From Clostridium thermobutyricum (GTDB lineage Bacteria; Bacillota; Clostridia; Ch29): a stretch of DNA of 34,318 nt. The stretch covers positions 1 through 34,318 of the forward strand of contig JAENYD010000025.1 of NCBI GenBank assembly GCA_016842005.1. Reading direction: 5' to 3'. Position numbers and translations under genes: made by a program. This document shows, one piece after another, positions 26,747 to 34,318 of the stretch; the first letter of the stretch is position 1, and the number at the start of each line of letters is the position of its first letter. Below the pieces are notes generated by a model, which was given only the letters and a program-made list of their open reading frames with translations, searched no databases and was not told where the DNA came from.

Positions 26747-27619
26747 GTGGCGGATGGATATATAAAGATTTATCGACAAGTAAGGCAACATTGGACGTAT
26801 AAGAGGTCTGAGTATTTTCACGCTTGGTTTGAAATGCTGGCCTGCGCAAAATACACGCCAGAGCCGGAAACCAGGCTTATTGAAGGGCAGTTAGTTACAA
26901 TCAATTACGGTGAATTCGTATTTGGTAGAACAAGCTGGAGTAAGCGTTTAAATATTCCCGAAACAGTCTTACGAGGGTTAATCCAAAAACTTGTAAGGGA
27001 CGGCATGATTGAGCTAGTTGGCAGATATAATAAATGCACTGTATACAGAATTCAGAATTACGGAAAATTTAACCAGCGAACCGACCAGCAAACTAACCAG
27101 CAACAAACACTAGATAATCAAGGCATTGAGGGGTATAGTGACCAGCAGATTAACCAGCGATTAGCCAACAGGCAGCCAGCAGGCAACCACACTCAAGAAA
27201 GTAGAAGAAAAAGTAGAAGAATCAAACAATTTATAAATGACTCTTTTCGTGAAATTAAAAATTTCAGACAAAGGTATGACGATGAAACTTTACAATTAAT
27301 CGATGACTATTTAGACATTCTGCGGACGACACGGGTCAGCAATAGAATAAGTGACAGCGTTATCTGTAAAGTGTACGAGCAAATGTCTAAATATCCAGTT
27401 ATTGTCGTTAAATACGCATGCAATACAATCATTAACAACCCGGCTTTACACAGCAAGAAAGAAAATTATTTCTTTGGGATTATGAGAAATACACAAGCCG
27501 ATGAGGCGGCTGAAAAATTACGGAAGTATGAGGCCGAACAAGCAGCAGGACCCGTAAAGCCTAATCCACAGTATATGAGGTTAAAGGAGTTGGTTAACCG
27601 TGGAAGCACAGGAATATAA
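26747..27619 (+). CDS. Phage replisome organiser/DnaD-like replication protein
   Basis: This 290-aa protein is probably the origin-binding or helicase-loading factor of the element. Its N-terminus (GYIKIYRQVRQHWTYKRSEYF, GQLVTINYGEFVFGRTSWSK) followed by a winged helix (LNIPETVLRGLIQKLVRDGM, ELVGRYNKCTVYRIQNYGKF) is the pattern of Firmicutes phage replisome organisers. A Gln/Asn-rich linker and a helical C-terminal domain follow. It starts at GTG 26747 and overlaps the primase-helicase gene by 20 nt, so the two are coupled. The C-terminal domain is not clearly a standard DnaD domain. Confidence 0.75.
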   Translation: MADGYIKIYRQVRQHWTYKRSEYFHAWFEMLACAKYTPEPETRLIEGQLVTINYGEFVFGRTSWSKRLNIPETVLRGLIQKLVRDGMIELVGRYNKCTVYRIQNYGKFNQRTDQQTNQQQTLDNQGIEGYSDQQINQRLANRQPAGNHTQESRRKSRRIKQFINDSFREIKNFRQRYDDETLQLIDDYLDILRTTRVSNRISDSVICKVYEQMSKYPVIVVKYACNTIINNPALHSKKENYFFGIMRNTQADEAAEKLRKYEAEQAAGPVKPNPQYMRLKELVNRGSTGI

Positions 27620-29438
27620 GCAACGACTAGGCGATAGGGCAAGGGATATTATCGCTTATGGGTTAGGGCTTGACAAATACCGACCATCAAGGAATGAAGC
27701 CCTTTGTCCCTTTCACCGAGAGAAAACACCGTCATTGAAGTGGGACAGCAAGCATTATACCTGGAAATGTTTTGGTTGCGGGGAAACGCTGGATATATAC
27801 AGATACCTAACCGAGTTTAAACATATGAGCTTTCCAGAAGCGGTCCGGGAAGCCGCAAATATGGTGGGTGGTGAAGTAAAATTGACGACATATAAGCCGG
27901 TCACTGAATACCGAAAACCAAATATTGAAACATGTGATTTAAGCCAAGAAGCAATTCAGTATATGGCAAGCCGGAAGATATCGCTGCAAACCCTGAATGA
28001 TTGGAGAGTGAAACAAAAGGTCTGGAACGGTAAGGAATGTTTTGTTTTTCAATACTTTGACGATAATAACGAATTGCAATTCGTTTCATATAGGGAGATT
28101 AAAAAGGGCGGTCTAAAAGGCGGCTGCGAGAAGAATACAAAGCCTATCTTGTGGGGTATGTGGCATATAAATAGAAAAAAGCCTGTGGCTATCGTTGAGG
28201 GCCAGCTTGACGCTATGTCGATATGGGAAGCGGGATATAAGAATGTTGTTTCGGTTCCTTCCGGCAGCAATAATCTTTCATGGATAGACCATTGTTGGGA
28301 TTGGCTACAGGATATTGTTGAATTTATCGTATGGGCTGACAACGACCTGCCGGGGCAGAAAATGGCTAATGAATTGCAGATAAGGTTAGGTAAGTACAGG
28401 ACTAAAATAATCACACATAAGCGCAAGGATGCAAATGAGGTTTTGTTTTATGAGGGTAAAGAAACACTGCTGGAATTTATAGGTAATATTATAGAGCAAA
28501 CACCTGCCGGAATAATTAATATGTCGCAGGTGGATTATACCGGCGTAAAAAATAAGGTTGACGAAGGGATACCGACAGGTTTTTATCAACTGGACAGTAC
28601 GATTGAAGATTTACAACCTGAGCAATTGACGGTGTTGGTTGGTAGGAATGGAGAGGGTAAGTCTACTGTCATATCGCAAATTATCTGTAATTGTATAGAT
28701 AACAGGATTCCAGTATTCCTCTATTCCGGAGAAATGTCCACCCAAAGAATTTTGAATTGGCTTTTCAGACAGGCTATTGGAGACGAAAAGGAATACCTGG
28801 AGTTTGTCAAAACCAAGTACAGGCTCAAAGCCGATATAAGGCCGGCGGCATTGGAAGCGCTAAAACAATGGATAGCGGACCTATTTTTCACATTCGATAA
28901 ATCAGTGCTAAATATCAGGAAGGACACAAAAGACCTATTCGATGTTATGTCGGTGGCCGCCAGGCGGTATGGATGTAAGCTTTTTATAATCGATAATCTC
29001 ATGTCTGCTCTGGAAGAAACTGCTGACAGTATAAACGCAGATCAAAGCAATTTCGTTCAGCAGTGTAAAGATTTTGCAGAAAATTACCGGGTTCATGTAA
29101 TTCTCGCCACCCACCCCAACAAGATAAAGGGACGTGGGGAGAAGCTTGAAAAGGAAGATATTAGCGGTTCCAACAATATTCCAAACAAGGCAGACGTGAT
29201 TATATCAATCGAACGGCAGTTTAAGAATGACCGGGATTGTGATGCCAAATTAAGGCTATTAAAAGACCGAGAGGAAGGCCGATACACAGAAGTAAAACTT
29301 ATTTTTCAGGAAACGACGAAACGGTTTTTAGAGTTAGAAGGCGACAAGATAAGACCCATTAATTACAACTGGCGGCAGCATCTTGAAAATGAGGATTGGC
29401 ATGAGGTTGATATTGAGGAAAATGCTTTACCATTTTGA
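27600..29438 (+). CDS. Bifunctional phage primase-helicase (T7 gp4-like)
   Basis: This enzyme unwinds DNA and makes primers at the element's replication fork. The 612-aa protein has, in order, a CHC2 zinc finger (Cys36, His39, Cys57, Cys60), a Toprim primase core (VEGQLDAMS with Glu200 and Asp204; WADNDLPG with Asp247 and Asp249) and a DnaB/RecA-type helicase with Walker A GRNGEGKST (348-356) and Walker B LFIIDNLMSA. All key residues are present. It starts at GTG 27600 after AAAGGAG (27583-27589). The fusion lets the element replicate with little help from host DnaG and DnaB. Confidence 0.92.
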   Translation: MEAQEYKQRLGDRARDIIAYGLGLDKYRPSRNEALCPFHREKTPSLKWDSKHYTWKCFGCGETLDIYRYLTEFKHMSFPEAVREAANMVGGEVKLTTYKPVTEYRKPNIETCDLSQEAIQYMASRKISLQTLNDWRVKQKVWNGKECFVFQYFDDNNELQFVSYREIKKGGLKGGCEKNTKPILWGMWHINRKKPVAIVEGQLDAMSIWEAGYKNVVSVPSGSNNLSWIDHCWDWLQDIVEFIVWADNDLPGQKMANELQIRLGKYRTKIITHKRKDANEVLFYEGKETLLEFIGNIIEQTPAGIINMSQVDYTGVKNKVDEGIPTGFYQLDSTIEDLQPEQLTVLVGRNGEGKSTVISQIICNCIDNRIPVFLYSGEMSTQRILNWLFRQAIGDEKEYLEFVKTKYRLKADIRPAALEALKQWIADLFFTFDKSVLNIRKDTKDLFDVMSVAARRYGCKLFIIDNLMSALEETADSINADQSNFVQQCKDFAENYRVHVILATHPNKIKGRGEKLEKEDISGSNNIPNKADVIISIERQFKNDRDCDAKLRLLKDREEGRYTEVKLIFQETTKRFLELEGDKIRPINYNWRQHLENEDWHEVDIEENALPF

Positions 29439-29458
29439 TTTGAAAGGGGTTCACGATT

Positions 29459-29773
29459 ATGGTATGCGAAAACAAGGACAAAGTTTTTACGATAAAAGTT
29501 GATAAATGCTGCCTGGTATTATCGCAAGCGGAGTTGATGAATTGCCTGACGGCAAAACCGGAACTTTTTGAGCAGGCCATCAGCAGGGGAAAGGGATTAC
29601 AGCGGGCGCAAGCTGTGGAATGCAGGCTTAACCAGATTGACCGCTGGCAGTTGTACGAATGGTTAAAAGGGAACCGAATTCCCGGCGATGTTGCTTCCCT
29701 TGTGGAAACAATGAACACAACCGAGCTTCGGGAAGGCGTAATTGAATTTCTTTTAGCTGAACGTAATGCATAA
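29459..29773 (+). CDS. Hypothetical phage protein
   Basis: The 104-aa product is mostly helical with no recognised family; it ends TELREGVIEFLLAERNA. AAAGGGG precedes ATG 29459, 20 nt after the primase-helicase. An inverted repeat at 29777-29806 follows the stop codon. A role in replication is only suggested by position. Confidence 0.6.
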   Translation: MVCENKDKVFTIKVDKCCLVLSQAELMNCLTAKPELFEQAISRGKGLQRAQAVECRLNQIDRWQLYEWLKGNRIPGDVASLVETMNTTELREGVIEFLLAERNA

Positions 29774-29776
29774 GAA

Positions 29777-29806
29777 AAGGAGCAGGCCCGAACTCCCCCG
29801 CTCCTT
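29777..29806 (+). terminator. Weak hairpin after 29773
   Basis: AAGGAGC (29777-29783) pairs with GCTCCTT (29800-29806) around a 16-nt loop. No T-run follows, so it is at best a weak or factor-assisted terminator separating the replication genes from the late regulator gene. Confidence 0.35.
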
Positions 29807-29837
29807 CCGTTGATACCCACTCTATTTTAGCAAAAAT

Positions 29838-29847
29838 GGGGGGGGGG
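29838..29847 (+). repeat. Run of ten G before the ArpU/RinA-like gene
   Basis: An uninterrupted G10 tract ends 7 nt before GTG 29855 and forms the gene's ribosome binding site. Such runs slip readily during replication; a length change here would alter ribosome-site spacing rather than the reading frame. Confidence 0.8.
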
Positions 29848-29854
29848 TGAGAAA

Positions 29855-30364
29855 GTGGGTTATATCAGGCGACATGAAATCGAAATATTATTGCGTAACT
29901 ACCAGGGCATAAAAGCTATGGCGGAAAGCTTGAGATTAGAACTTCAATCAGTTTCAGCCGAAAGCCAGACAGATGTGATCGAAAGTTTCATGTTTCATAG
30001 AAACTTCGATGCCCTTCCGAAGGGCAAAAATACCATTACCGATAAGACCGGTAATATTGCATCAAGACCGACAAAGATGGATACGAGGGCAGAGATTGCA
30101 AGAGAAATATCCGGGGAACTCTTCCTTTTCAGCACAGTTTTGCAGAAAATGGATATCGCCCTTAATACATTAAGACCAAGCGAAAAAGAGATTATTGAAT
30201 TGCGGTACTTTAAAAATCTTACTTGGATACAAATTGCTGATAGAACCTTAGTAAGCATAGGCAGTGCTCAGCGATGTAGAGCCGAAGCCATGAAGAAGAT
30301 AACGGTAGTTTCCCGAATTTCGATTGATGACTATAACAGACTTATCGAAATATTAAATCTTTGA
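29855..30364 (+). CDS. ArpU/RinA-like late transcription regulator
   Basis: The 169-aa protein resembles the sigma-like late activators of Firmicutes phages. An acidic helical N-terminus is followed by a C-terminal sigma-70 region-4-type helix-turn-helix: LRPSEKEIIELRYFKNLTWI then ADRTLVSIGSAQRCRAEAMK. Such proteins switch on packaging and structural genes. Start is GTG 29855, directly after the G10 tract. A sigma factor for other targets is possible. Confidence 0.65.
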   Translation: MGYIRRHEIEILLRNYQGIKAMAESLRLELQSVSAESQTDVIESFMFHRNFDALPKGKNTITDKTGNIASRPTKMDTRAEIAREISGELFLFSTVLQKMDIALNTLRPSEKEIIELRYFKNLTWIQIADRTLVSIGSAQRCRAEAMKKITVVSRISIDDYNRLIEILNL

Positions 30365-30402
30365 ATAAGAAAATGAATAAGGAGGGTGGTGAGTGAGAAC
30401 GA

Positions 30403-30672
30403 ATGTCGGCTAAAATGGTGGCAGGAAGAATGGGGTTAAAATGGGGCAAAGGGACAAAAAGGTTGGTCCGGAAGGCGCAGGAACTCGGATATGAATTAAA
30501 ATATAAGGAAGGGAATATCATTATGCGATTCGTTGGTCATTGCCCGCCATATCAAAAACGGGTTGGCCCAATCCTGAAAGCCATCAGGGAGAATAAATAT
30601 GCAGTAATTCAGTACCTTAAATATTTGGAGACCATGGAGGAAGGAGGAAAATCAGAAGATGAATCTCTTTAA
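30403..30672 (+). CDS. Hypothetical small basic phage protein
   Basis: The 89-aa protein is basic at the N-terminus (GLKWGKGTKRLVRKAQELGY) and may bind nucleic acid; no family is recognised. An in-frame stop lies just upstream, so ATG 30403 or the ATG at 30415 must be the start; GGAGGG is somewhat distant (30381-30386). It overlaps the next gene by 14 nt. Confidence 0.5.
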   Translation: MSAKMVAGRMGLKWGKGTKRLVRKAQELGYELKYKEGNIIMRFVGHCPPYQKRVGPILKAIRENKYAVIQYLKYLETMEEGGKSEDESL

Positions 30673-31126
30673 ACGATTCAAGGCATCGCAGAGGCCCGAT
30701 GCGGTAAGTATGTCTGAGAGCGAACATGAAACAGCGATAGCGAATGCAACAATGGACCGTTACGATATTTTGGATTTCTTAAACGGCGAGAACGTTCAGT
30801 TGATTGACGGCGAGACCGAAGAACTAGAAGCATGCGCTTACGAAGAAATAATTGCTGGATTGGAGTTATATCGCCAGCAGGTTCAGGAACATGGCCAGAA
30901 TGATTATATTAAGTCTCTTCAACGTGAAAGCAAGTTTGATGCCTTTGAAAGCGCAGCATCTCAATTGGTAGCGGGGTTTGATATAAGCTTATCGAAAATT
31001 AAAAGTATGCCGGAAAATGTTTTGCGGCAATGGCTAATCCGATACATTGAACAACTTGCCAGGGCAAAACGAAAGACCGAAAAGTCGATCGTATTTACAT
31101 GCCAGCATAATGGAATTGGATGGTGA
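30659..31126 (+). CDS. Hypothetical phage protein
   Basis: The 155-aa product is acidic and helical with no recognised domain. AGGAGG precedes ATG 30659 at good spacing inside the end of the previous gene. It is followed after 4 nt by a possible small coupled gene. Confidence 0.6.
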   Translation: MNLFKRFKASQRPDAVSMSESEHETAIANATMDRYDILDFLNGENVQLIDGETEELEACAYEEIIAGLELYRQQVQEHGQNDYIKSLQRESKFDAFESAASQLVAGFDISLSKIKSMPENVLRQWLIRYIEQLARAKRKTEKSIVFTCQHNGIGW

Positions 31127-31130
31127 TCGG

Positions 31131-31331
31131 ATGGGCAGTGGTTATGTGATGCGTCAATGCACGTCTAATTATATGAAATCTCGCCAGATGGGAAAGATGA
31201 AGGCAGCGAGAAATTCCAGATGGGGTGGCGGGAAAGGGCTGCCCCTAGAGGGAAATATAAAAAAAGGAGTGATGGCAAATGCTGATAATGCCCCAAAAGT
31301 CACCGGAATTGGCCGCCGACAGGATTTATAA
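31131..31331 (+). CDS. Possible small coupled phage gene
   Basis: A 66-codon frame starts at ATG 31131, 4 nt after the preceding stop, with GGTGAT upstream. The peptide is basic, Met- and Gly-rich (SRQMGKMKAARNSRWGGGKG) and of no known family. It overlaps the next, better supported gene by 53 nt. It may be real through translational coupling or a chance frame. Confidence 0.35.
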   Translation: MGSGYVMRQCTSNYMKSRQMGKMKAARNSRWGGGKGLPLEGNIKKGVMANADNAPKVTGIGRRQDL

Positions 31332-31944
31332 CGGTTGGATAGACTCGCTCGTCGAACACGAAACGAAAAATGACAAGCGGAAAAAGCTCTATCAACCCCT
31401 CATCCCGTGGCCTGAATTTGACATCAGCGATATGGTCGAGAGAACCCGGAAATTAGCTTATGAATATTTCGAGGAAAAAAAGTCACAATGCCAGAACCTA
31501 AAAGGAACCGCTGATACCTGGGAGGCTGAAGCAGTCGAACGGCTGAAACGCAATTTTCTGTATTATCTTGGCGATGAGAAAGACGCCGAACTAAAGCATA
31601 AGATTGAAAAGCAGGTATGGGCCTACTGGCCGGAAACAGCACCACCGCCCGACTTGACACCAGAGCAGATAGAAAAACTTCTTGAGTTGCAGGACAAGGC
31701 TGATGGGTTGATGGAAAGCCTGGCGCAGACGATAAAGGACGCCTTGGGTGAAATTTTGCGCACAATAAGCGAGGAAGCCGAAATCGTGAAGGATACAGCA
31801 GCCGCCGGGAGACGGCTTATAAGTAATCAAGCCAGTTGGTTCAAATCCGAGTTATTTTATCAAATTATCGACAACGGCGCAGGCCCTTCCCCTCTCAAAA
31901 AAAGCAGAAGGCCCAAGCCACGTGGGTGGACAGATGTTGAGTGA
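31279..31944 (+). CDS. Hypothetical phage protein with helical C-terminus
   Basis: The 221-aa protein has no family I recognise. It opens with a region rich in charged residues (LIPWPEFDISDMVERTRKLA) and has a long helix-rich second half (residues about 125-195), ending in a basic Pro/Arg tail (KKSRRPKPRGW). ATG 31279 lies about 10 nt after AAAGGAG. It is followed by a strong GC hairpin. Neither terminase nor portal motifs are visible. Confidence 0.6.
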   Translation: MLIMPQKSPELAADRIYNGWIDSLVEHETKNDKRKKLYQPLIPWPEFDISDMVERTRKLAYEYFEEKKSQCQNLKGTADTWEAEAVERLKRNFLYYLGDEKDAELKHKIEKQVWAYWPETAPPPDLTPEQIEKLLELQDKADGLMESLAQTIKDALGEILRTISEEAEIVKDTAAAGRRLISNQASWFKSELFYQIIDNGAGPSPLKKSRRPKPRGWTDVE

Positions 31945-31967
31945 AATTGTTAACACCCACCTCAAAC

Positions 31968-31999
31968 CCCGGGAGCGGGCGGGCACTGCCCCTCCCGGG
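31968..31999 (+). terminator. Strong GC hairpin between phage genes
   Basis: CCCGGGAG (31968-31975) pairs perfectly with CTCCCGGG (31992-31999), with an inner GGGC/GCCC helix. It lies between a gene ending at 31944 and one starting at 32027. Only ATAAAACTTT follows, so it is not a classic T-run terminator; it may slow polymerase or protect the mRNA end. Confidence 0.45.
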
Positions 32000-32026
32000 A
32001 ATAAAACTTTGAAAGGATGATGAGTT

Positions 32027-32341
32027 ATGAACGCTGAACAGGCATTAAAGAATTTGAGTGTAAAAGCAGAGATATTAAATAAAAATCTCCAGGAAGCTTC
32101 AGAGAAGCTTCTGACGGAAACCTCCCTTGATGGGAAAATAAAGTTGTTACACGATTGTGAGCAAAACATCAGAGCATATAAGCAAAATACTGTAAATTCA
32201 TATAAACCGATTAGCCGGGCGCTGGCACACAAAGGATGCCGGATTGCTGACAGTACAATATTGGAAATGTGTTTTGCTGCTGTATCGAATCCAAGCGCTA
32301 TGGAAAGCTTGAATTATCTCTTAACAGGTCGGACCACTTAA
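32027..32341 (+). CDS. Hypothetical phage protein
   Basis: The 104-aa product begins with a helical, coiled-coil-like stretch (LKNLSVKAEILNKNLQEASE) and ends with a compact helical part. No family recognised. GAAAGGATGATGAG precedes ATG 32027, downstream of the GC hairpin. It is followed by the proteasome-like/fibre fusion gene. Confidence 0.55.
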   Translation: MNAEQALKNLSVKAEILNKNLQEASEKLLTETSLDGKIKLLHDCEQNIRAYKQNTVNSYKPISRALAHKGCRIADSTILEMCFAAVSNPSAMESLNYLLTGRTT

Positions 32342-32400
32342 AGTTGGGGGGCTATTGTGCCTCCTCGAATATTAAATTGATTTGAAAGGATGTGTTTAAA

Positions 32401-33369
32401 TTGACGATGGGTATCGGGTTCATCATAAATGAGTATGCGTTTCTTGCCTCGGATAAACGGACTACAAACTTGAATCCGGACGGAAGTGACGGGGAACGTA
32501 CGGATGGAGCCTGTAAGGTATTTCCCCTCTCCGAAAGGACCCTCGTGTTTTGTGGCGGCATAGTGCAAGTAACAAAACCATTGAGCCGGAAGTTAATTCG
32601 GGAATTCGGCAGAAAAGAAAACCTTGATTCTATAGACTTCGAGAGGATAACTACACTATGTCGGGAGCAATACGAGGCGTTTATGTCCCGGGTGGACGAC
32701 AAACTCAAAAATTCACCCTGGCTCCGGGATTTCGTTTTATCGGTTATCGTCGTCGACAATGTTGTTAAGCCCAGGCTCATAAGGTTTGACGTTGAAGATA
32801 ACTTTAAACCGATAATACAAACCGACCAGGGGGCCCTATGTGTGAAATCAGCGATTGATCCCGAGGAACTCTGGCCTGAAATCCAGAGGATTGCTGCCAA
32901 AATGAGCGGGAACGGGAATATGGATCCCATTAAATTCATTGATGCCATTTTTAGTCAAGCATCGAAGATGGACGGTGCAATCTCTTATGCTCATGACATC
33001 TTCCAGATTGCCCCACCACCAGCAAAACAAGGAAAACAAGGCTTGTTTTTCCAAAAAATCACTGGAGGAACGATTACGGCGACAATACGCATGACTAGCC
33101 CGATTATAACAGGCGGCTCAATTTCCGTTGATACTGATATGACCATAGGCAGAAAGTTATACATACAAACAAGCGATTTCACTGATGGTATTTATTTTGA
33201 TACTTTCAGTGGTGATAGTTTGACAGTTGACCCTGGTGGTGCTTTAAAGTACTCTTCTCATTTCTGGGCCCATGGTATCCATGATTTTAACGGCGATAGC
33301 GGGTCTTTCGGCACAGCGGATGGGAAAACAGTAACTGTAAATGACGGAATAATCACAAGCATAGCTTAA
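32401..33369 (+). CDS. Proteasome-like Ntn-hydrolase domain fused to phage fibre-like tail
   Basis: The first ~170 residues read like a proteasome beta/HslV subunit. If the initiator Met is removed, Thr1 leads into MGIGFIINEYAFLASDKRTT with Asp17, Lys18-Arg19 and Thr21 in proteasome positions. Then CKVFPLSERTLVFCGG places Lys38 where catalytic Lys33 sits, with five extra residues before it. FVLSVIVVDNVVKPRLIRFD fits the next strands. The last ~110 residues are Gly/Thr/Ser-rich beta repeats (TGGTITATIRMTSPIITGGS) ending TADGKTVTVNDGIITSIA, as in phage tail-fibre or baseplate proteins. TTG 32401 gives Met-Thr and lies 10 nt from GAAAGGA; GTG 32392 would add three residues and is only 2 nt away. 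A virion-associated self-processing or proteolytic role is inference; the domain could be inactive. Confidence 0.6.
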   Translation: MTMGIGFIINEYAFLASDKRTTNLNPDGSDGERTDGACKVFPLSERTLVFCGGIVQVTKPLSRKLIREFGRKENLDSIDFERITTLCREQYEAFMSRVDDKLKNSPWLRDFVLSVIVVDNVVKPRLIRFDVEDNFKPIIQTDQGALCVKSAIDPEELWPEIQRIAAKMSGNGNMDPIKFIDAIFSQASKMDGAISYAHDIFQIAPPPAKQGKQGLFFQKITGGTITATIRMTSPIITGGSISVDTDMTIGRKLYIQTSDFTDGIYFDTFSGDSLTVDPGGALKYSSHFWAHGIHDFNGDSGSFGTADGKTVTVNDGIITSIA

Positions 33370-33407
33370 AAAAAGAAGTTCAGCAACATGATTAAGGGGT
33401 TGATAGT

Positions 33408-33584
33408 ATGCCTGGTAAACTGACGAGAGCGGAAAGGGAAACAATAATCCGCTTCGATGAAGCAGGTGAAACCGCTGAATTTCCGAAAAAATTAATTACT
33501 TTACGGTCAAAAACAGTGAAAAAGGAATTGACGGAAGAACAACGTCAAAAATTGACCGAAAGAATATTACAAAATCAATTCTAA
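33408..33584 (+). CDS. Small phage-associated protein
   Basis: A 58-codon frame starts ATG 33408, 8 nt after AAGGGG (33394-33399). The peptide opens MPGKLTRAERETIIRFDEAG and is charged and helical. Proteins with this opening recur in Firmicutes prophages and plasmids, but I know no function. It may share a message with the fusion gene 38 nt upstream. Confidence 0.6.
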   Translation: MPGKLTRAERETIIRFDEAGETAEFPKKLITLRSKTVKKELTEEQRQKLTERILQNQF

Positions 33585-33814
33585 GCTGAGAAACACGGTT
33601 AGCGTATGGGAAAAATGAAATTTTAATTTCAAAGTAATGCTATGGTATGCCTAGGGTATTATTCCCCTTAAAAATGCCCTTATTTAGTGCGAGATCGCAA
33701 AATAAAATTGAAATGAGGTGTTCTAATGCATATTTTCAGGTATCCCTGATGGATTCAGTTACGGCCATAAGGTATAATGCTATTAGAAAGTATTACCAAG
33801 GAGGCGAATGTATT

Positions 33815-34288
33815 ATGAAAAAATTTGTTACAGGCTTTATAATTGGCGCCCTATTGTTCGGCATAATCCCGACTAATGCAGCGATACAGGAATATATACT
33901 CTACAAGGCAGATTACAAAGTAGTTATAAATGGTATTGAATATGTCAATGAAGAACTACCGATCCTGAATTACAAAGGCAGCACCTATGCACCTTTCAGG
34001 AGTATATTAGAGGCAGCAGGCTTAAATGTAAACTGGAATGCTGAATTAGGACAAGCAGAGGTAACCGGAGCATCTGAACCGATGACGATGGAGGAGGGTG
34101 GAGATATGAGCGATATGCAGACATATAAGGAAAACGGTTATGATGTTGTTGTTGAGGATGGAGTTGAGTATTACCCGATGAAATTAATTTTAGACAACAT
34201 AAGGTCCAATGGGTACGATATCATATATGATAATGTAACTGATGCTTGTTTTTTAATAAAGTTTAATACTACTCCGTCAAAGTGCTAA
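33815..34288 (+). CDS. Secreted copper-amine-oxidase-N stalk-domain protein
   Basis: The 157-aa protein is exported: MKKFVTGFIIGALLFGIIPT followed by Asn-Ala-Ala is a signal peptide with a likely cleavage site. The mature part contains one stalk repeat of the copper amine oxidase N-terminal type (VVINGIEYVNEELPILNYKG, YAPFRSILEAAGLNVNWN), common in cell-wall proteins of Firmicutes, and then a partial second repeat (VVEDGVEYYPMKLILDNIRS). ATG 33815 follows AAGGAGG; the frame extends further upstream without a ribosome site. TATAAT at 33773-33778 may give it its own promoter. In a prophage it would be a lysogeny-expressed surface protein; that role is inferred. Confidence 0.75.
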   Translation: MKKFVTGFIIGALLFGIIPTNAAIQEYILYKADYKVVINGIEYVNEELPILNYKGSTYAPFRSILEAAGLNVNWNAELGQAEVTGASEPMTMEEGGDMSDMQTYKENGYDVVVEDGVEYYPMKLILDNIRSNGYDIIYDNVTDACFLIKFNTTPSKC

Positions 34289-34318
34289 TATGTGTAAGTA
34301 ATTAAGGCCGAGGGCGTC

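Larger units (their letters stand above)
23775..34318. mobile_element. Left part of a prophage-like element integrated in tRNA-Thr
   Basis: The element starts at a 3' tRNA-Thr remnant and continues past the window end. It has a tyrosine integrase at the attachment site, a divergent promoter region, Cro-like and excisionase-like proteins, a replisome organiser, a primase-helicase, an ArpU/RinA-like regulator, many small tightly packed genes, and a fibre-like fusion. No terminase, portal or capsid gene is in view, so it could be a full phage continuing to the right or a phage-derived satellite. Because the remnant keeps the tRNA 3' end on the left, the intact tRNA-Thr should lie at the right end. 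Confidence 0.8.

Noticed and set aside
33584-33814. Extension of the secreted stalk protein to 33647
   Set aside because: The longer frame has no ribosome site and would bury the signal peptide; AAGGAGG points to ATG 33815.

Overview
The window looks like chromosome of an anaerobic, low-to-mid GC Firmicute, probably a clostridial lactate user. The signs are strong Shine-Dalgarno sites, frequent GTG/TTG starts, a BMP-type nucleoside ABC transporter, a lactate dehydrogenase/Etf operon and a Firmicutes-style integrated phage element. I cannot name the species.

Left part (1-5202): a long rod-shaped RNA candidate (about 95-260, possibly 6S RNA) precedes a four-gene nucleoside uptake operon. It encodes a lipoprotein binding protein, a double ATPase and two permeases, with an attenuator-like terminator after the binding protein. 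From 5221 to 6904 lies an AT-rich type II restriction-modification pair. Its nuclease is read from the start codon and first ~34 codons of an unrelated gene (YgjP-like) through a palindrome. The same palindrome core recurs just after the methyltransferase.

Middle (7039-14495, minus strand): a lactate utilisation operon in the transcription order etfB, etfA, FAD-linked lactate dehydrogenase, larA-type lactate racemase, lactate permease. A FadR/LldR-type GntR regulator is encoded just upstream. A near-consensus GntR operator sits between the -35 and -10 boxes of the operon promoter. The likely route is lactate import, racemisation, oxidation to pyruvate, and electrons to a (possibly bifurcating) Etf.

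Defence module (14885-23720, plus strand): a HEAT-like protein of unknown role, then a complete Wadjet system of the TIGR02677-02680 type (type II): jetA, jetB, jetC and jetD. The family is an SMC-like complex plus Toprim nuclease that acts against plasmids. A short transposase-like scar lies just upstream.

Right part (23775 to the end): the left end of a phage-like element integrated in a tRNA-Thr(CGT) gene. It carries a 3' tRNA remnant, putative integrase arm sites, a tyrosine integrase, a zinc-finger protein coupled to the integrase, a Cro-like regulator, an excisionase-like protein, a replisome organiser, a T7-gp4-like primase-helicase, an ArpU/RinA-like late regulator and several unknown small genes. 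It also carries an unusual protein combining a proteasome-like N-terminal nucleophile domain with a phage-fibre-like tail, and a secreted stalk-domain protein. The right end of the element is outside the window.

The observations I rate highest are the proteasome-like/fibre fusion (32401-33369), the Wadjet operon with its extra HEAT-like first gene, the chimeric restriction gene, and the rod RNA.
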